Origin: JAWVFM01 sp963771655
GTDB taxonomy: Bacteria > Actinomycetota > Thermoleophilia > Solirubrobacterales > 70-9
Length of the DNA: 64,000 bases
Reading direction: 5' to 3'
Assembly (NCBI GenBank): GCA_963771655.1
Contig: CAVYUG010000002.1
Coordinates: 174,298 to 238,297 of the forward strand
Shown here: positions 26,108 through 36,100 of the stretch, in pieces
How positions within the stretch are numbered: the first letter of the stretch is position 1
How the letters are laid out: the number at the start of each line of letters is the position of its first letter
Notes under the pieces: model-generated
What the model was told of the DNA's origin: nothing
The model's input: the letters and a program-made list of their open reading frames with translations, nothing else
The model's database searches: none
Program-made: the position numbers and the translations under genes

Positions 26108-26508
26108 GAGGTGTCGACCGTGGTGCCGGGCGGAAGGAGGCCGTGCTTGATGAGGACGTTGACGACCGTGTCGATCTGCGCGGGATCGGTGACGTTCATC
26201 CCCTGGCCGAGCTTGGCGGGGACGCCGCCGGTGTTGAGGTCGGCGATGACAGCCTGGCGCACCTCCATGGGCTGGCTGGTCAGGTCGACGGAGTGCTGAG
26301 CCATCAGCGTCTGGAGCTGCTGCAGCTGCACCATCGCCGGGCTGTTGACCGTGACCTTCCCCTGGCCGCCGGCTTCGGCGGTCGCGGCGGTGACGCTTGG
26401 CGTCACCGCCGAGCTCGGCGTCGCGGCGGCCTCGCCGGTCTCGACCACGCTCTGCGGGATCGCGCTCTCTCGCGCCTGCCGCTTGCGGAAGAAATCGCCG
26501 AGGCCCAT
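26104..26508 (-). CDS. small hypothetical protein, paralogue of the one at 28018-28554
   Basis: Predicted 134 residues. Begins MGLGDFFRKRQARESA. The middle is low-complexity (Ala/Thr/Gly), and the end (INTVVNVLIKHGLLPPG-like) resembles the corresponding part of the protein at 28018-28554 (VVFDILKKHGFDPHEG). The two paralogues flank the aldehyde dehydrogenase on the same strand. No known domain; the start resembles small soluble scaffold-like proteins. Function unknown. Confidence 0.6.
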   Translation of the reverse strand: MGLGDFFRKRQARESAIPQSVVETGEAAATPSSAVTPSVTAATAEAGGQGKVTVNSPAMVQLQQLQTLMAQHSVDLTSQPMEVRQAVIADLNTGGVPAKLGQGMNVTDPAQIDTVVNVLIKHGLLPPGTTVDTS

Positions 26509-26532
26509 CGGAGCCGATGCTACCGGGGCGCC

Positions 26533-28017
26533 CTAGAGCTGCGTCCAGACCGTCTTCGTCTCGAGGTAGGCGTCGAGGTTGGCATGGCCCTTCTCGCGGC
26601 CGATGCCCGACGCCTTGTAGCCGCCGAACGGGGCGGCCGGGTCGCCGCCGCCCCAGGTGTTGACGTACACGTTGCCGGCCTTGAGCATCGCCGCGAGCTT
26701 GTGGGCGCTCGAGATGTCGCGGGTCCAAAGGCCGGCGGCGAGCCCGTACTCGGTGTCGTTGGCGCGGCGGGCGACCTCCTCGAGGTCTTCGAACGGCATC
26801 GCCACCAGCACGGGCCCGAAGATCTCCTCGCGGGCGATCTTCATGTCGTCGCGCACACCCGTGAAGAGCGTGGGGGAGACGAAGTAGCCGCTGCCGTTGC
26901 CGTCGGGGATGCCGCCGACGACGGCCTCGGCGCCCTCGGAGAGGCCGGAGTCGATGTAGCCGCTGACGCGGTCGAACTGCTCCTCGCTCACCAGGGGACC
27001 GAACTGCGTGTCGGGGTCGAGCCCTGGGCCCACCTTCGCGTTGGCGGCGAACTCGGTGAGGCGGTAGATCACCTCGTCGTGGAGCGATGCGTGGACGAAG
27101 AGGCGCGAGCCGGCGTTGCACGCCTGGCCGGAGTTGAAGTAGATGCCCTGGAAGGAGCCCTTGACGGCAGCGTCGAGGTCGGCGTCGGGGAGGATGATGT
27201 TCGGGCTCTTGCCGCCGAGCTCGAGCGTTACCCGCTTCAGGTCCCGCCCGCACTTCGCGCCGATCTCGCGGCCGACCACCGTCGATCCCGTGAAGGCCAC
27301 CTTGGCGACGCCCGGGTCCTCGACCAGGGCGGCGCCGGTTGACCCGTCGCCGGTCAGGACGTTGAGCGTCCCCTCCGGGAATCCGGCCTCGAGGGCCAGC
27401 TCGCCGAGGCGCAGGGCCGAGAGCGGCGTCTGCTCGGCCGGCTTCAGCACGATCGAGCAGCCCGCGGCGAGAGCCGGGGCGATCTTCCACGTCGCCATCA
27501 GCAGCGGGAAGTTCCAGGGCACGATCTGGGCGCAGACGCCGACCGGCTCGCGCAGCGTGTAGCAGAGCACGTCGCGGGCGGAGACCGGGATCGTCTCGCC
27601 CTCGATCTTCGTCGGCCAGCCCGCGTAATAGCGCAGGTGGTTGACCGTGGCGGCGACGTCGCCCTTCGCCGCCGCGAGCGGCTTGCCGTTGTCGATCGAC
27701 TCGATCTCGGCGAGCTCGGCGCCGTTGGCCTTGATCAGCTCGGCCAGCGAGTAGATGAGGCCCGACCGCTTGGCCGCGTTCACCTTGCGAAGCGGGCCGT
27801 CGAGCGCGGCCTGCGCGGCCTCGACCGCGCGGCGCACGTCCTCCGTGCCCGCGAAGGCGACCTCGCAGATCTCCTCTCCGGTCGCCGGATCGATCGTCGC
27901 GAAGGTGCGACCGTCGGCCGCGTCCGGGCGCTCGCCGCCGATCACCAGCTTGTGGGGCCCTGCGGCGACGAAGTCGCGGGCGGCGGTCTCGAGGGCCTGG
28001 GCGGTGGCAGTGGGCAT
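26533..28017 (-). CDS. NAD(P)-dependent aldehyde dehydrogenase
   Basis: Predicted 494 residues, the normal family length. It oxidises an aldehyde to the acid. Landmarks: VPWNFPLLMATWKIAPALAA (cofactor loop), FTGSTVVGREIG, catalytic Glu in VTLELGGKSPNII, catalytic Cys in GIYFNSGQACNAGSR, and EEIFGPVL. The sequence is closest in character to the betaine/phenylacetaldehyde-type group, but the substrate cannot be read. It starts with ATG at 28017, directly after the stop of the upstream paralogue gene with no gap. Confidence 0.93.
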   Translation of the reverse strand: MPTATAQALETAARDFVAAGPHKLVIGGERPDAADGRTFATIDPATGEEICEVAFAGTEDVRRAVEAAQAALDGPLRKVNAAKRSGLIYSLAELIKANGAELAEIESIDNGKPLAAAKGDVAATVNHLRYYAGWPTKIEGETIPVSARDVLCYTLREPVGVCAQIVPWNFPLLMATWKIAPALAAGCSIVLKPAEQTPLSALRLGELALEAGFPEGTLNVLTGDGSTGAALVEDPGVAKVAFTGSTVVGREIGAKCGRDLKRVTLELGGKSPNIILPDADLDAAVKGSFQGIYFNSGQACNAGSRLFVHASLHDEVIYRLTEFAANAKVGPGLDPDTQFGPLVSEEQFDRVSGYIDSGLSEGAEAVVGGIPDGNGSGYFVSPTLFTGVRDDMKIAREEIFGPVLVAMPFEDLEEVARRANDTEYGLAAGLWTRDISSAHKLAAMLKAGNVYVNTWGGGDPAAPFGGYKASGIGREKGHANLDAYLETKTVWTQL

Positions 28018-28554
28018 CTACTCGGCGCCGGCTTGCGGTGGCAGCTGACCCTGGGCGTGGGTCTGAAGGGCCTGCATGATCTCTGCCTGGATTGTCGGGT
28101 CGGTCACCTGGATGGCCTGGCCCTCGTGGGGGTCAAAGCCGTGCTTCTTGAGGATGTCGAAGACCACCTGGCGGCGCGACGGGTCCTGTCGGAGATCGAG
28201 CATCGGCATCGCGGCCATGGGCGTGCCCTCCTGCCCGGGCATCCCCTGCATGCCCATCTGGAGGTTCTGGGTGTCGATGTGGAGGTTCCCCTGCGCCGCC
28301 GCCTGCTGGATCATCGCCATGAGCGCACCGAGGTCGCCGATGCCCGGGATCTGCACGTTCTGGCCGGCGGGGATCTGGGTGCCGTCGGTGGGCGAGCCGA
28401 ACTGGTTCAGCGGTACGCCGAGGCTGGGGTCGCCAGCCGGCGGGGCGACGGGGGCGGGAGACGCCATCTGCTCGGCGGCGGGCATCTCAGCGCGGGCCCG
28501 CGCGAGCGCGTCCTCGCTCTGCTTGCGTCCGCGGAGGCGGTCGAAGAGGCCCAC
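28018..28554 (-). CDS. small hypothetical protein, paralogue of the one at 26104-26508
   Basis: Predicted 178 residues. Head MGLFDRLRGRKQSEDALA. Middle rich in Pro, Gln and Met (MQGMPGQEGTPMAAMP). C-terminal part VVFDILKKHGFDPHEGQAIQ is the conserved portion shared with the other paralogue. Its stop abuts the start of aldehyde dehydrogenase, so the three genes are likely one transcript. No signal peptide or membrane helix. Function unknown. Confidence 0.6.
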   Translation of the reverse strand: MGLFDRLRGRKQSEDALARARAEMPAAEQMASPAPVAPPAGDPSLGVPLNQFGSPTDGTQIPAGQNVQIPGIGDLGALMAMIQQAAAQGNLHIDTQNLQMGMQGMPGQEGTPMAAMPMLDLRQDPSRRQVVFDILKKHGFDPHEGQAIQVTDPTIQAEIMQALQTHAQGQLPPQAGAE

Positions 28555-28599
28555 GCGCGGATGCTAGCGCCGCTCAGGGCTCTCGCGGCATTTTGCCGC

Positions 28600-29340
28600 T
28601 TAGGGACTCGGGCAGCAGCCGTCCGGCGGGACGGGCTGGCCGTCGGGGCAGGCGGGCGGCGGGGTGGTGGCCGGGGTCGTCGCCGTCGTCGTGGTGGTCG
28701 AGTCGCCCGAGCCGGACCCTGAGCTCGAGCCGGAGTCCTGAGGCGCCGGCGCGGCCGGGGTCATCGGCACGCAGGCCTGCTGCGTGTCGGTGGTGGTGGT
28801 GGGCTCATCGACCGTGGCCGAGGCGTCGCCGGCCGCATCGGCACCGGCCGCACGGGCGCCGCTTGCCTGGGAGGCCTTCGCGTCCGCCCGGCGCCCGACC
28901 GCTTCGCGCGTGCCGTTCGAGGCCCCGGCCGTGGCCCGCGTGTGGCGCACGTGCCCGATGGGCCCGCTCGAGTCGGTGGCGAGCGGCTTCGCGTGGCGGT
29001 CCTTGGGCTTCGAGCCCCAGGCCGAAACCGAGACCGAGTAGGTGCCGTCGCCCACGTAGGGCACGGGGATGCTCGCGCCGCCGGCGCCGATCGCGCCGTA
29101 GTCGACGACGCTCCCGTCGGGCGCGATCACCGAGGCCGTGTAGCGCGAGGCCCCGTCGATCGCGTTGAACGAAACGTGGAGCTGGCAGACGACGGAGCTC
29201 CCGCCCGCGATGCCGCAGCCCCCGTTCGAGACCGCCACGTCGAGCGAGGCGCTGGCCGAGCCGCCGCTGACGGCGAACGCGGGAAGCGGCACGATGAGGG
29301 CGGCCACCAGGAGCGCGAGCCAGCGCTTGCGGGTCATCAC
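28600..29340 (-). CDS. exported Thr/Pro-rich protein
   Basis: Predicted 246 residues. A signal peptide (RWLALLVAALIVPLPAFAVSG) is followed by a compact domain of about 100 residues with two cysteines in CGIAGGSSVVCQL (likely disulfide) and a fibronectin-like strand pattern. A low-complexity tail rich in Thr, Pro and Ser ends CPDGQPVPPDGCCPSP. The ATG overlaps the upstream stop (ATGA). Surface-anchored or secreted; no known family. Confidence 0.65.
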   Translation of the reverse strand: MMTRKRWLALLVAALIVPLPAFAVSGGSASASLDVAVSNGGCGIAGGSSVVCQLHVSFNAIDGASRYTASVIAPDGSVVDYGAIGAGGASIPVPYVGDGTYSVSVSAWGSKPKDRHAKPLATDSSGPIGHVRHTRATAGASNGTREAVGRRADAKASQASGARAAGADAAGDASATVDEPTTTTDTQQACVPMTPAAPAPQDSGSSSGSGSGDSTTTTTATTPATTPPPACPDGQPVPPDGCCPSP

Positions 29341-30272
29341 GGCTTCGATCCTCCGCCGGCGGTCGGGGTGAGCGAGTTGTCGATGAGCTCGACGCCGTTC
29401 AGGGCCTGCGCCGAAGCGTCGGGCTCAAGGGTCGTCGCGAGGTAGTAGCGGTACGGCCCGGCGACGCGCAGCGTCACGTCGTAGGCCGGCTTGCCGGGCG
29501 GCGCGTCCGCCTCGAGCCGCACGATCGTGCCTCCTGCGGTCGGGCCGGGCACGCGGTCGATCACGTGGGCGCTCCCGGCCAGGAGCCGAAGGCGGGCGAG
29601 CGACCGCTTGACGAAGGCGTTGTAGCTGAGGCTCGGGTCGCGCTGGACCCAGAGGGTCGCGTCGCCGGTGCCGTCGGCCGCGCGGGCGGCGAACGTCGCG
29701 CCGTTGGGCGGCTCTGTGCGGACCCAGCCGGCGGGAAGCGCGACGGTGTAGCTCGACCCGCGCACGAGGATGGCGTTGGGCGAGGGCTTGGCCGGGCCGG
29801 CGGCCGGCGGCCTCGCGTCGGCGCCGGCGCCGGTGCCGCGATCGGGCGGGCCGGCGTTGACGATCGTGGAGGTCGAGCCCCCTCCGCCCTGGATCAGCAG
29901 CAGGCCACCCACGACGGCCGCGAGCGCGACAGGGACGGCGAGGAGCGACCAGCGGCCCTCGAGCAGCGAGCGGCTCGTCGGCTTCGGCTTGGGCTTGGGG
30001 CGCGCGCGGCGCGTCTGCGGCGCGAGCGCGCCGACCTGCTCGACCTCATCAACCTCGAAGCTCTCCTGGCAGGTCCCGCAGACCACCACGCGCACGGCGC
30101 GCGAGGGCACCTCCGGCGGTAGCCGCACGAGCGTCGTCCCGCCGCACGCTTCGTGCGTGGCGCGAATGAGCTGAACGGGCGCCCCGGCCCACGGCTCGGG
30201 GAAGCCGCCGTTAGCCGCGCTGGGGCGTACGGGTACGGGGGTGGAGGGCGCCACGCCTACAGAATCGGGCAT
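29337..30272 (-). CDS. single-pass membrane protein with zinc-ribbon-like head
   Basis: Predicted 311 residues. The first 70 include ACGG and VVCGTCQ, a probable Cys pair of a zinc ribbon. Then comes a basic Pro/Lys linker (RRARPKPKPKPTSR) and a membrane helix (WSLLAVPVALAAVVGGLLLI). The outer domain (about 150 residues, beginning SYTVALPAGWVRTEPP) resembles surface domains fused to actinobacterial membrane proteins. Stop/start overlap ties it to the exported protein downstream. Confidence 0.65.
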   Translation of the reverse strand: MPDSVGVAPSTPVPVRPSAANGGFPEPWAGAPVQLIRATHEACGGTTLVRLPPEVPSRAVRVVVCGTCQESFEVDEVEQVGALAPQTRRARPKPKPKPTSRSLLEGRWSLLAVPVALAAVVGGLLLIQGGGGSTSTIVNAGPPDRGTGAGADARPPAAGPAKPSPNAILVRGSSYTVALPAGWVRTEPPNGATFAARAADGTGDATLWVQRDPSLSYNAFVKRSLARLRLLAGSAHVIDRVPGPTAGGTIVRLEADAPPGKPAYDVTLRVAGPYRYYLATTLEPDASAQALNGVELIDNSLTPTAGGGSKP

Positions 30273-30316
30273 ATCGGTCTACAGCTTGAGGCCTACGGGT
30301 TAAGCGCGTCGGCTCG

Positions 30317-31444
30317 CTACGGCAGGAGGGTCGGTGGGTTGCGGGGCGCCAGGTAAGCGCCGATGCGGTTGAACATCTGGGTGGCCCAATGGTGGTTCTC
30401 GTCGGTGAGCGGGCCGTTGGTGGATTCGATGACGATCGTGATCTTCCTCGGCGGCAGGTACGCCTGGATGCCGACGTACCCGCTGAGGTTCGGGTTCTGG
30501 ACGATCCACGAGTTCGTCACCAGGAGGCCGAGCCCGTAGTAGAGATTCGGATTCGCCTTGATGCCGGGCGGGGGGGAGATCAGCTCGCGATAGCCGTTTC
30601 GCGACAGAAGCCGGCCGGTCCCGATCGCCTGGGCCGCGCTCGCCTCGTCGCCGAGGTTCGCCGTCATGACCTCGCCCTTGCCAATCGACCACGAGGGGTT
30701 CCAGAATGTCGAGTCCTCCAGGGGCCCGCCGGCGGTCCGGGCCGTGTAGGCGTGCAGAACGGGCGAGGCGATCGCGGCAGTCGTCGAGATGCTCGTGTCC
30801 GTCAGCCCGAGCGGCTCGAAGATCCGCTCTCGCATCAGCCTCGCCACCGGCCGCCCGGTGACCTTGCGCAGCACCTTGCCGAGGAGAATGAAGTCCGCGT
30901 GCGAGTAGTTGAAGCACGTCCCGGGCTCGCAGGCGAAACCCCTCGCGAACGCGTAGTGGAGGAGCTCGCTCTCCTTCCAAGCCCGGAACGGGTTCTCCGC
31001 CTGGAGGCCCTCGAAGACGGGGTTTCCCTGCAGGTAGTCGTAGTAGCCGGAGGTCGCAGAGGCGAGCATGCGCAGGGTGATGTCGTTGGCCCGCGGCACG
31101 TTCGGCAGCCACTTCGACACCGGGTCGTCGATGCTGAGCTTGCCGCGATCCTGGAGCTGGAGGAGGAGCGTCGTGACGTAGGGGATCGCCATCGATCCGA
31201 TGCGCCAGTGCATGCGCGTGGTCGCCGGGACGCCGGTCATCGAATCGCCGAGCGCGGCGTTGACTAGCGTGCGGCGGCCCCGGTCGACCCGGATCAGCAC
31301 CGCCTGCAGGCCCCGCTGCTTCTTCACGTCGCGGGCGATCTGGAGGATGTGGCGCGCCGTCGGCCCCGACGAGGTCGCGGCAGCGGTCGGCGCGGACAGC
31401 GCCATGGCGGCCAGGGCCGCCGCGGCAAGGATCCTTCCTCGCAT
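30317..31444 (-). CDS. serine beta-lactamase / DD-peptidase fold, active site lost
   Basis: Predicted 375 residues with a signal peptide. The fold is clear: RIGSMAIPYVTTLLLQLQDRGKLSIDDPVSKWLP and FNYSHADFILLGKVLRKVTGRP match class C beta-lactamase / D-Ala-D-Ala carboxypeptidase proteins. However, the catalytic S-x-x-K motif reads SMAI (Lys lost), the Y-x-N motif reads YSH, and the K/H-x-G position reads GYVG. It is probably not an enzyme of the usual kind. The protein at 42550-43719 shows the intact motifs for comparison. It is exported. Confidence 0.82.
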   Translation of the reverse strand: MRGRILAAAALAAMALSAPTAAATSSGPTARHILQIARDVKKQRGLQAVLIRVDRGRRTLVNAALGDSMTGVPATTRMHWRIGSMAIPYVTTLLLQLQDRGKLSIDDPVSKWLPNVPRANDITLRMLASATSGYYDYLQGNPVFEGLQAENPFRAWKESELLHYAFARGFACEPGTCFNYSHADFILLGKVLRKVTGRPVARLMRERIFEPLGLTDTSISTTAAIASPVLHAYTARTAGGPLEDSTFWNPSWSIGKGEVMTANLGDEASAAQAIGTGRLLSRNGYRELISPPPGIKANPNLYYGLGLLVTNSWIVQNPNLSGYVGIQAYLPPRKITIVIESTNGPLTDENHHWATQMFNRIGAYLAPRNPPTLLP

Positions 31445-31493
31445 CGGGAAATGAGCCTACTGGCGTGCAGCGGTGGGACAATCTGCATTCCCG

Positions 31494-33062
31494 ATGGCGC
31501 TACCGCTGCTCAATTGGCTCTATCGCAAGCTCGGGAGGCACTATCCCACCGTCTTCCTGACGGTCGAGCTTCAGTCGGCGTTCGTGATCGTCGCGGCGAC
31601 GCTCTGGCTCTTCACCTTCTTCTACGACGCGTCGACCGACGCCTACCTGAAGACGCTCGTCGTGGTCGAGGCGCTCACGATCTTCGGCGTCTGGATCACG
31701 CTCTTTCGGACCTATCCGCGCGTCCGTCCGATCACCGCCTGGATCGCCGGAAAGCGGGACCCCGAGCACACGGCCAGCGCTTGGTCGGCGGCCGTGGGGC
31801 TCCCACTGGCGCTGATCCGAAACGACGTCAAGCTCCCGATGCTCATCGTCGTCCTGCCCGGCTGCGCGGCCGCGACGGCGTTCCTCGACCTGAGCTGGGT
31901 CAACTACCTGCCGCTCGTCGCGGGCTCGACGGTCGCCCTCGGCTACTCGGGCATCCTCCACTACCTGCTGGTCGAGTCGGGGATGCGCCCCGTCCTCGTC
32001 GACATCAACCAGATGGTCACGCCCCGCCTGGAGACCGGCCATTCGGCGATCTCCCTGCGCGTGCGCCTGCTGACCGCGCTGCCGGCGATCAACATCATCA
32101 CGGCGTTCATCGTCTCCGCGCTGACCTCCCACGGCGGCGGCATCTCGGGCACGGTCCTCATCGCCGTCGCCATCGGCACGGCGATCTCGCTCGAGCTGTC
32201 GGTGCTGCTCTCGAAATCGATCCTGCGCCCGGTCGCCGACCTCCAGCGCGCGGCCGAGCGCCTCGCCCGCGGCGACTTCGACGTGCAGGTGCCGGTGACG
32301 ACCGGCGACGAGCTCGGCGAGCTCGCCGCCACCTTCAACCAGGTCGTCAAGGGGCTCAAGGAGCGCGAGCAGATCCGCGAGGCCTTCGGCACCTATCTCG
32401 ATAAGGACGTCGCCCGCTTTATCCTCTCCGGCAACTTCCCGGAGGAGGGGGTGGAGGTCGACGTGTCGGTGCTCTTCTTCGACGTCCGCGACTTCACGCA
32501 GTTCGCCTCCCAGGCGGATGCGCGCGCGGTCGTCGCCGAGCTCAACAACCTCTTCGAGCTGACGGTCCCGATCATCACCCGCCACGGCGGCCACGTCGAC
32601 AAGTTCGTCGGCGACGGCCTGATCGCCATCTTCGGCGCCCCCGAGCCCTATCCCGACCACGCCGAGCGCGCGGTGCGAGCGGGCTGCGAGATGGTGCACG
32701 AGATCAACGGCGAGGGCGAGACCGCCTTCCGCATCGGCGCCGGTGTCAACAGCGGCCCGGTCGTCGCCGGGTCGATCGGAGGTGCCGGGCGGCTCAACTT
32801 CTCGGTGATCGGCGACGCCGTCAATGTCGCCGCCCGCGTCGAGGCGACCACCCGCGAGCTCGACGAGGACTTCCTCGTGAGCGCCGAGACCGCCCGTCGC
32901 CTCGGCCCCGCCTTCGAGGTCGAGACGCGCGGCGAGCACGAGCTCAAGGGCATCGACCGCCCGGTCGAGCTCTTCGTGCCGCGACTGCGCGACGCCGTGG
33001 GCTCCACGCCGGGCGAGGAGCCGCTGCCCTACCGCGAGCCGAGCGGCTTAGCTCAGCTCTGA
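31494..33062 (+). CDS. membrane adenylate cyclase (class III) with HAMP domain
   Basis: Predicted 522 residues from ATG 31494 (GTG 31473 is possible). About six membrane helices occupy residues 1-240. A HAMP linker follows (SILRPVADLQRAAERLARGDFDVQV), then a class III cyclase domain: VSVLFFDVRDFTQF (metal Asp), VDKFVGDGLIAIFGAP (substrate Lys and second metal Asp) and FSVIGDAVNVAARVE (Asn/Arg of the active site). The Lys favours ATP, so cAMP is the expected product. The six-helix module plus HAMP is common in actinobacterial cyclases. It is divergent from the dead serine-hydrolase gene. Confidence 0.9.
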   Translation: MALPLLNWLYRKLGRHYPTVFLTVELQSAFVIVAATLWLFTFFYDASTDAYLKTLVVVEALTIFGVWITLFRTYPRVRPITAWIAGKRDPEHTASAWSAAVGLPLALIRNDVKLPMLIVVLPGCAAATAFLDLSWVNYLPLVAGSTVALGYSGILHYLLVESGMRPVLVDINQMVTPRLETGHSAISLRVRLLTALPAINIITAFIVSALTSHGGGISGTVLIAVAIGTAISLELSVLLSKSILRPVADLQRAAERLARGDFDVQVPVTTGDELGELAATFNQVVKGLKEREQIREAFGTYLDKDVARFILSGNFPEEGVEVDVSVLFFDVRDFTQFASQADARAVVAELNNLFELTVPIITRHGGHVDKFVGDGLIAIFGAPEPYPDHAERAVRAGCEMVHEINGEGETAFRIGAGVNSGPVVAGSIGGAGRLNFSVIGDAVNVAARVEATTRELDEDFLVSAETARRLGPAFEVETRGEHELKGIDRPVELFVPRLRDAVGSTPGEEPLPYREPSGLAQL

Positions 33063-33074
33063 CCTCGCCGACCC

Positions 33075-33124
33075 GTTCGTTGTGGGGTTGTAGGGGCTAT
33101 AGCCCCGAAAAGTCCGCAACGAAC
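33075..33124. terminator. nested hairpin between cyclase and subtilase genes
   Basis: The outer stem GTTCGTTG (33075-33082) pairs with CAACGAAC (33117-33124). Inside it is the palindrome GGGGCTATAGCCCC (33093-33106). It starts 13 bases after the cyclase stop. It could end the cyclase transcript or act as a leader of the next gene. Confidence 0.5.
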
Positions 33125-33188
33125 TGACGCGCCGATCGGCGGGGGAATCGGCGCGGGGGCGTCCATCGCGCTTTAGCCTGGGCAACTG

Positions 33189-36100
33189 ATGGGGCTCGGC
33201 AGAGGGAGTGCTCGGCGACGGATCGCCTGCATCGCGGTCGGCGTGTGCGCGCTCCTGGTCGCGATCGCCGGCGTCGCGAGCGCCGCCGCGCGCGACTTCG
33301 AGCACCCCGCCAACCACGCGCCTGCCGACGCCCAGCAGCAGTTCGGACTTCCCGCCACCGACCCGCAGCGGGCGGACACGCCGAACGACCCGGGCTACGA
33401 CATCGCCGAGCCGGACGACCCGGACTCGAAGCTGAACGGCGGCCCGTTCGACGCCTCCACGAACATCTACGACGAGGACTTCGGCTTCTTCGGGTTCCCG
33501 TCGGCCCGCACCCGGCTGACGGCGCTCTACACCGCCGGCCCGAACCTGGCCACGTGCGCGGCCAAGGTCATCCTGCCGTGCCCGCAGATCTCGGGCTTCA
33601 ACGCCTCGGGCGCGTGGAAGCTCGACCGCGGCCGCCCCGACGTGGTCGTCGCGGTGCTCGACACCGGCATCAAGTGGGATCGAAACGGCCTGCGCACGCA
33701 GGTGCACCTGAACAGGGGCGAGCTCCCGGTGCCGAAGAAGGCCGGCGGCTCCGACTGCGCGTCGTATGACTGCAACGGCGACGGCGAGTTCAACGTCACC
33801 GACTACGCCAACGATCCCCGCGTGAGCCTCAATGGCGGGCCGCACGGGGTGGCCGGGCAGGTCGACGCCGAGGACCTGATCGCCGCCTTCACCGACGGCA
33901 CCGACGCCGACTCCAACGGCTTCGCCGACGACATCGCGGGCTGGGACTTCTTCGACAACGACAACGACCCCTACGACGCCTCGAGCTACTTCGCCGCCTC
34001 CAACCACGGCTCGGGCCGGATGGGCGAGGTCGCCGAGCGCGGCAACGACGGCGAGGGCTCGATCGGCGTCTGCCCGCACTGCCAGCTCCTGCCGATCCGC
34101 ACCTGGGACACATTCGTCTCCGACGGCAACGACTTCGGCATGGGGATGATCTACGCCACCGACAACGGCGCGTCGGTGATCGAGGGCGCGAACGGCTCCA
34201 CCTACCACTCGGCGTTCGCCGAGCAGGCGTCGCAGTACGCGTACGACCACGGGGTCGTGCAGACCTACTCGGGCGACGACCTCAACACCGGCAACCACAA
34301 CTACGCGGCCAACTACGGCCACGCGATGCTCATCCAGGGCACCGTGCCGGACACGATGGGCCTCGGCCAGGACGCGGGCAACGAAGCAGCGCAGGCGCTC
34401 GCGGGGATCTGCCAGGGCATTCAGCAGCTCGGCTGCCCGGGCACCTCGATCCCCGCCCTCACCTACTTCCGCGGCGCCAACACCACCCAGTACGGGGGCA
34501 AGAGCTCGATCTCGATGGAGGGCTCGACGGGGTCGGAGAACACGGGCAAGGCCGCGGGCGCGGCGGGTCTCGTGGTCAGCGCCGCGCGCGACGCGAGCCC
34601 GGCGGTGACCCTCCGGCCCGACGAGACGCGGGAGATCCTGGAGCAGACGGCCGAGCGCGTGCTGGCACCGAACACGATCGGGCTGGGCATCCCCGACCCG
34701 GGCGCCGACCCGACGAAGCCCTCGATCGACCAGTGGACGACGCACTTCGGCTGGGGCCGGGTGAACCTCGGCGCAGCGGTCGCCCTCGCGCAGAGCGGAA
34801 AGATCCCGCCGGAGGTCGCGATCGACTCACCCGACTGGTACGCGCCCGTCACCGGCAACTCGATCGAGATAACGGGCCTCGCGCGTTCGCGGTTCGCCGC
34901 CGGCGGCAGCTTCAACTGGAAGCTCGAGTGGGGCGTGGGGGAGGCGCCGACGAGCTGGACCACCGCCAAGAGCGGCACCTCCACCGGCACCGTCACCGAC
35001 TTCGGCTCGATCGACCTGAGCAAGGTGCGCAGCGCGATCGCCAGCTCGACCCCGCCGGTCGACCTCGCCGGCCCGACCCTCTCGCCCACGAGCCCGAGCC
35101 CCTTCAAGAACGAGTTCACGGTGCGCGTGGTGGCGAACGGCGCCGGGATCTCGACCCCGGGCGTCGACCGCCGCGTGCTCACCTCGGCGCAGGACTCGAG
35201 CCTTCGCTCCGGCTTCCCGAAGCGCATGGGAACCGGCGGCGAGGCGCCGATCCGCTACGCGGACCTCGACGGCGACAACACGCAGGAGCTGATCGTCCCC
35301 ACCGAGGACGGCGCCATCCACGCCTACGAGCCCGACGGCTCGGAGCTCGCCGGCTGGCCCGTCCACACGCGCGCCCAGCTATCGGCCGCGGGCCACGACT
35401 CGGCGCCCGGCTTCCACGCGCTCGAGGCCGGCGGCTCCCCGCCGCGCGAGCCGCTTCGCGGGCCGGTGGTCGCCGACCTGAACGGCGACGGCGTGCCCGA
35501 GGTGGTCGACTCCGCCGGGATCCACGTCTACGCCTTCGAGCCCGACGGCTCCGCGCTTGCGGGCTTCCCGGTCACCGAGAACCTCTCCTTCTGCAACCCG
35601 GCCAACGAGAGCCAGCCGCTCGTGCACCCCAAGTGCGGCTTCCTCTCGAGCCCGACGGTCGGCCACCTCGAGGGCCCGGGCCGGCCGCTCGACATCGTCA
35701 TCCCCTCGCTCGACGGCCATCTCTACGCCTTCGACGAGAAGGGCAACCCGCTGCCGGGCTTCCCGGTGCAGCTCGTCGACCCGGCCGTGCCGCCCGACAA
35801 GCGCATGATCGCCGAGTCGATCAACGAGCCGGCCATCGGCGATTTGAACGGCGACGGCAAGGACGACGTGGTGGTCGCCACCAACGAGGCCTACGACGCG
35901 GTCCAGGATCCCCAGCAGGCGCTCTCGGCGCTCTTGGCCGGCGCGGCCGGCGGCTCATCCCGCGTCTACGCGGTCCACTCCGACGGCACGGGCCACGCCG
36001 GCGGCCCGTTCCTGCCGGGGTGGCCGGTGAAGCTCGACGGCGCGATCCAGACGACGCTGCCGCTGATCGGCCCCGGCCAGGACCCCTCGATCGCGAACAT

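Noticed and set aside
25499..27490. One 663-residue protein on the minus strand
   Set aside because: Only the last 200 residues are real; the rest is the aldehyde dehydrogenase gene in a wrong frame with an Arg/Pro-rich translation.
33048..34745. 565-residue frame antisense to the subtilase gene
   Set aside because: Composition is typical of antisense shadow in GC-rich genes; the plus-strand frame has clear S8 motifs.
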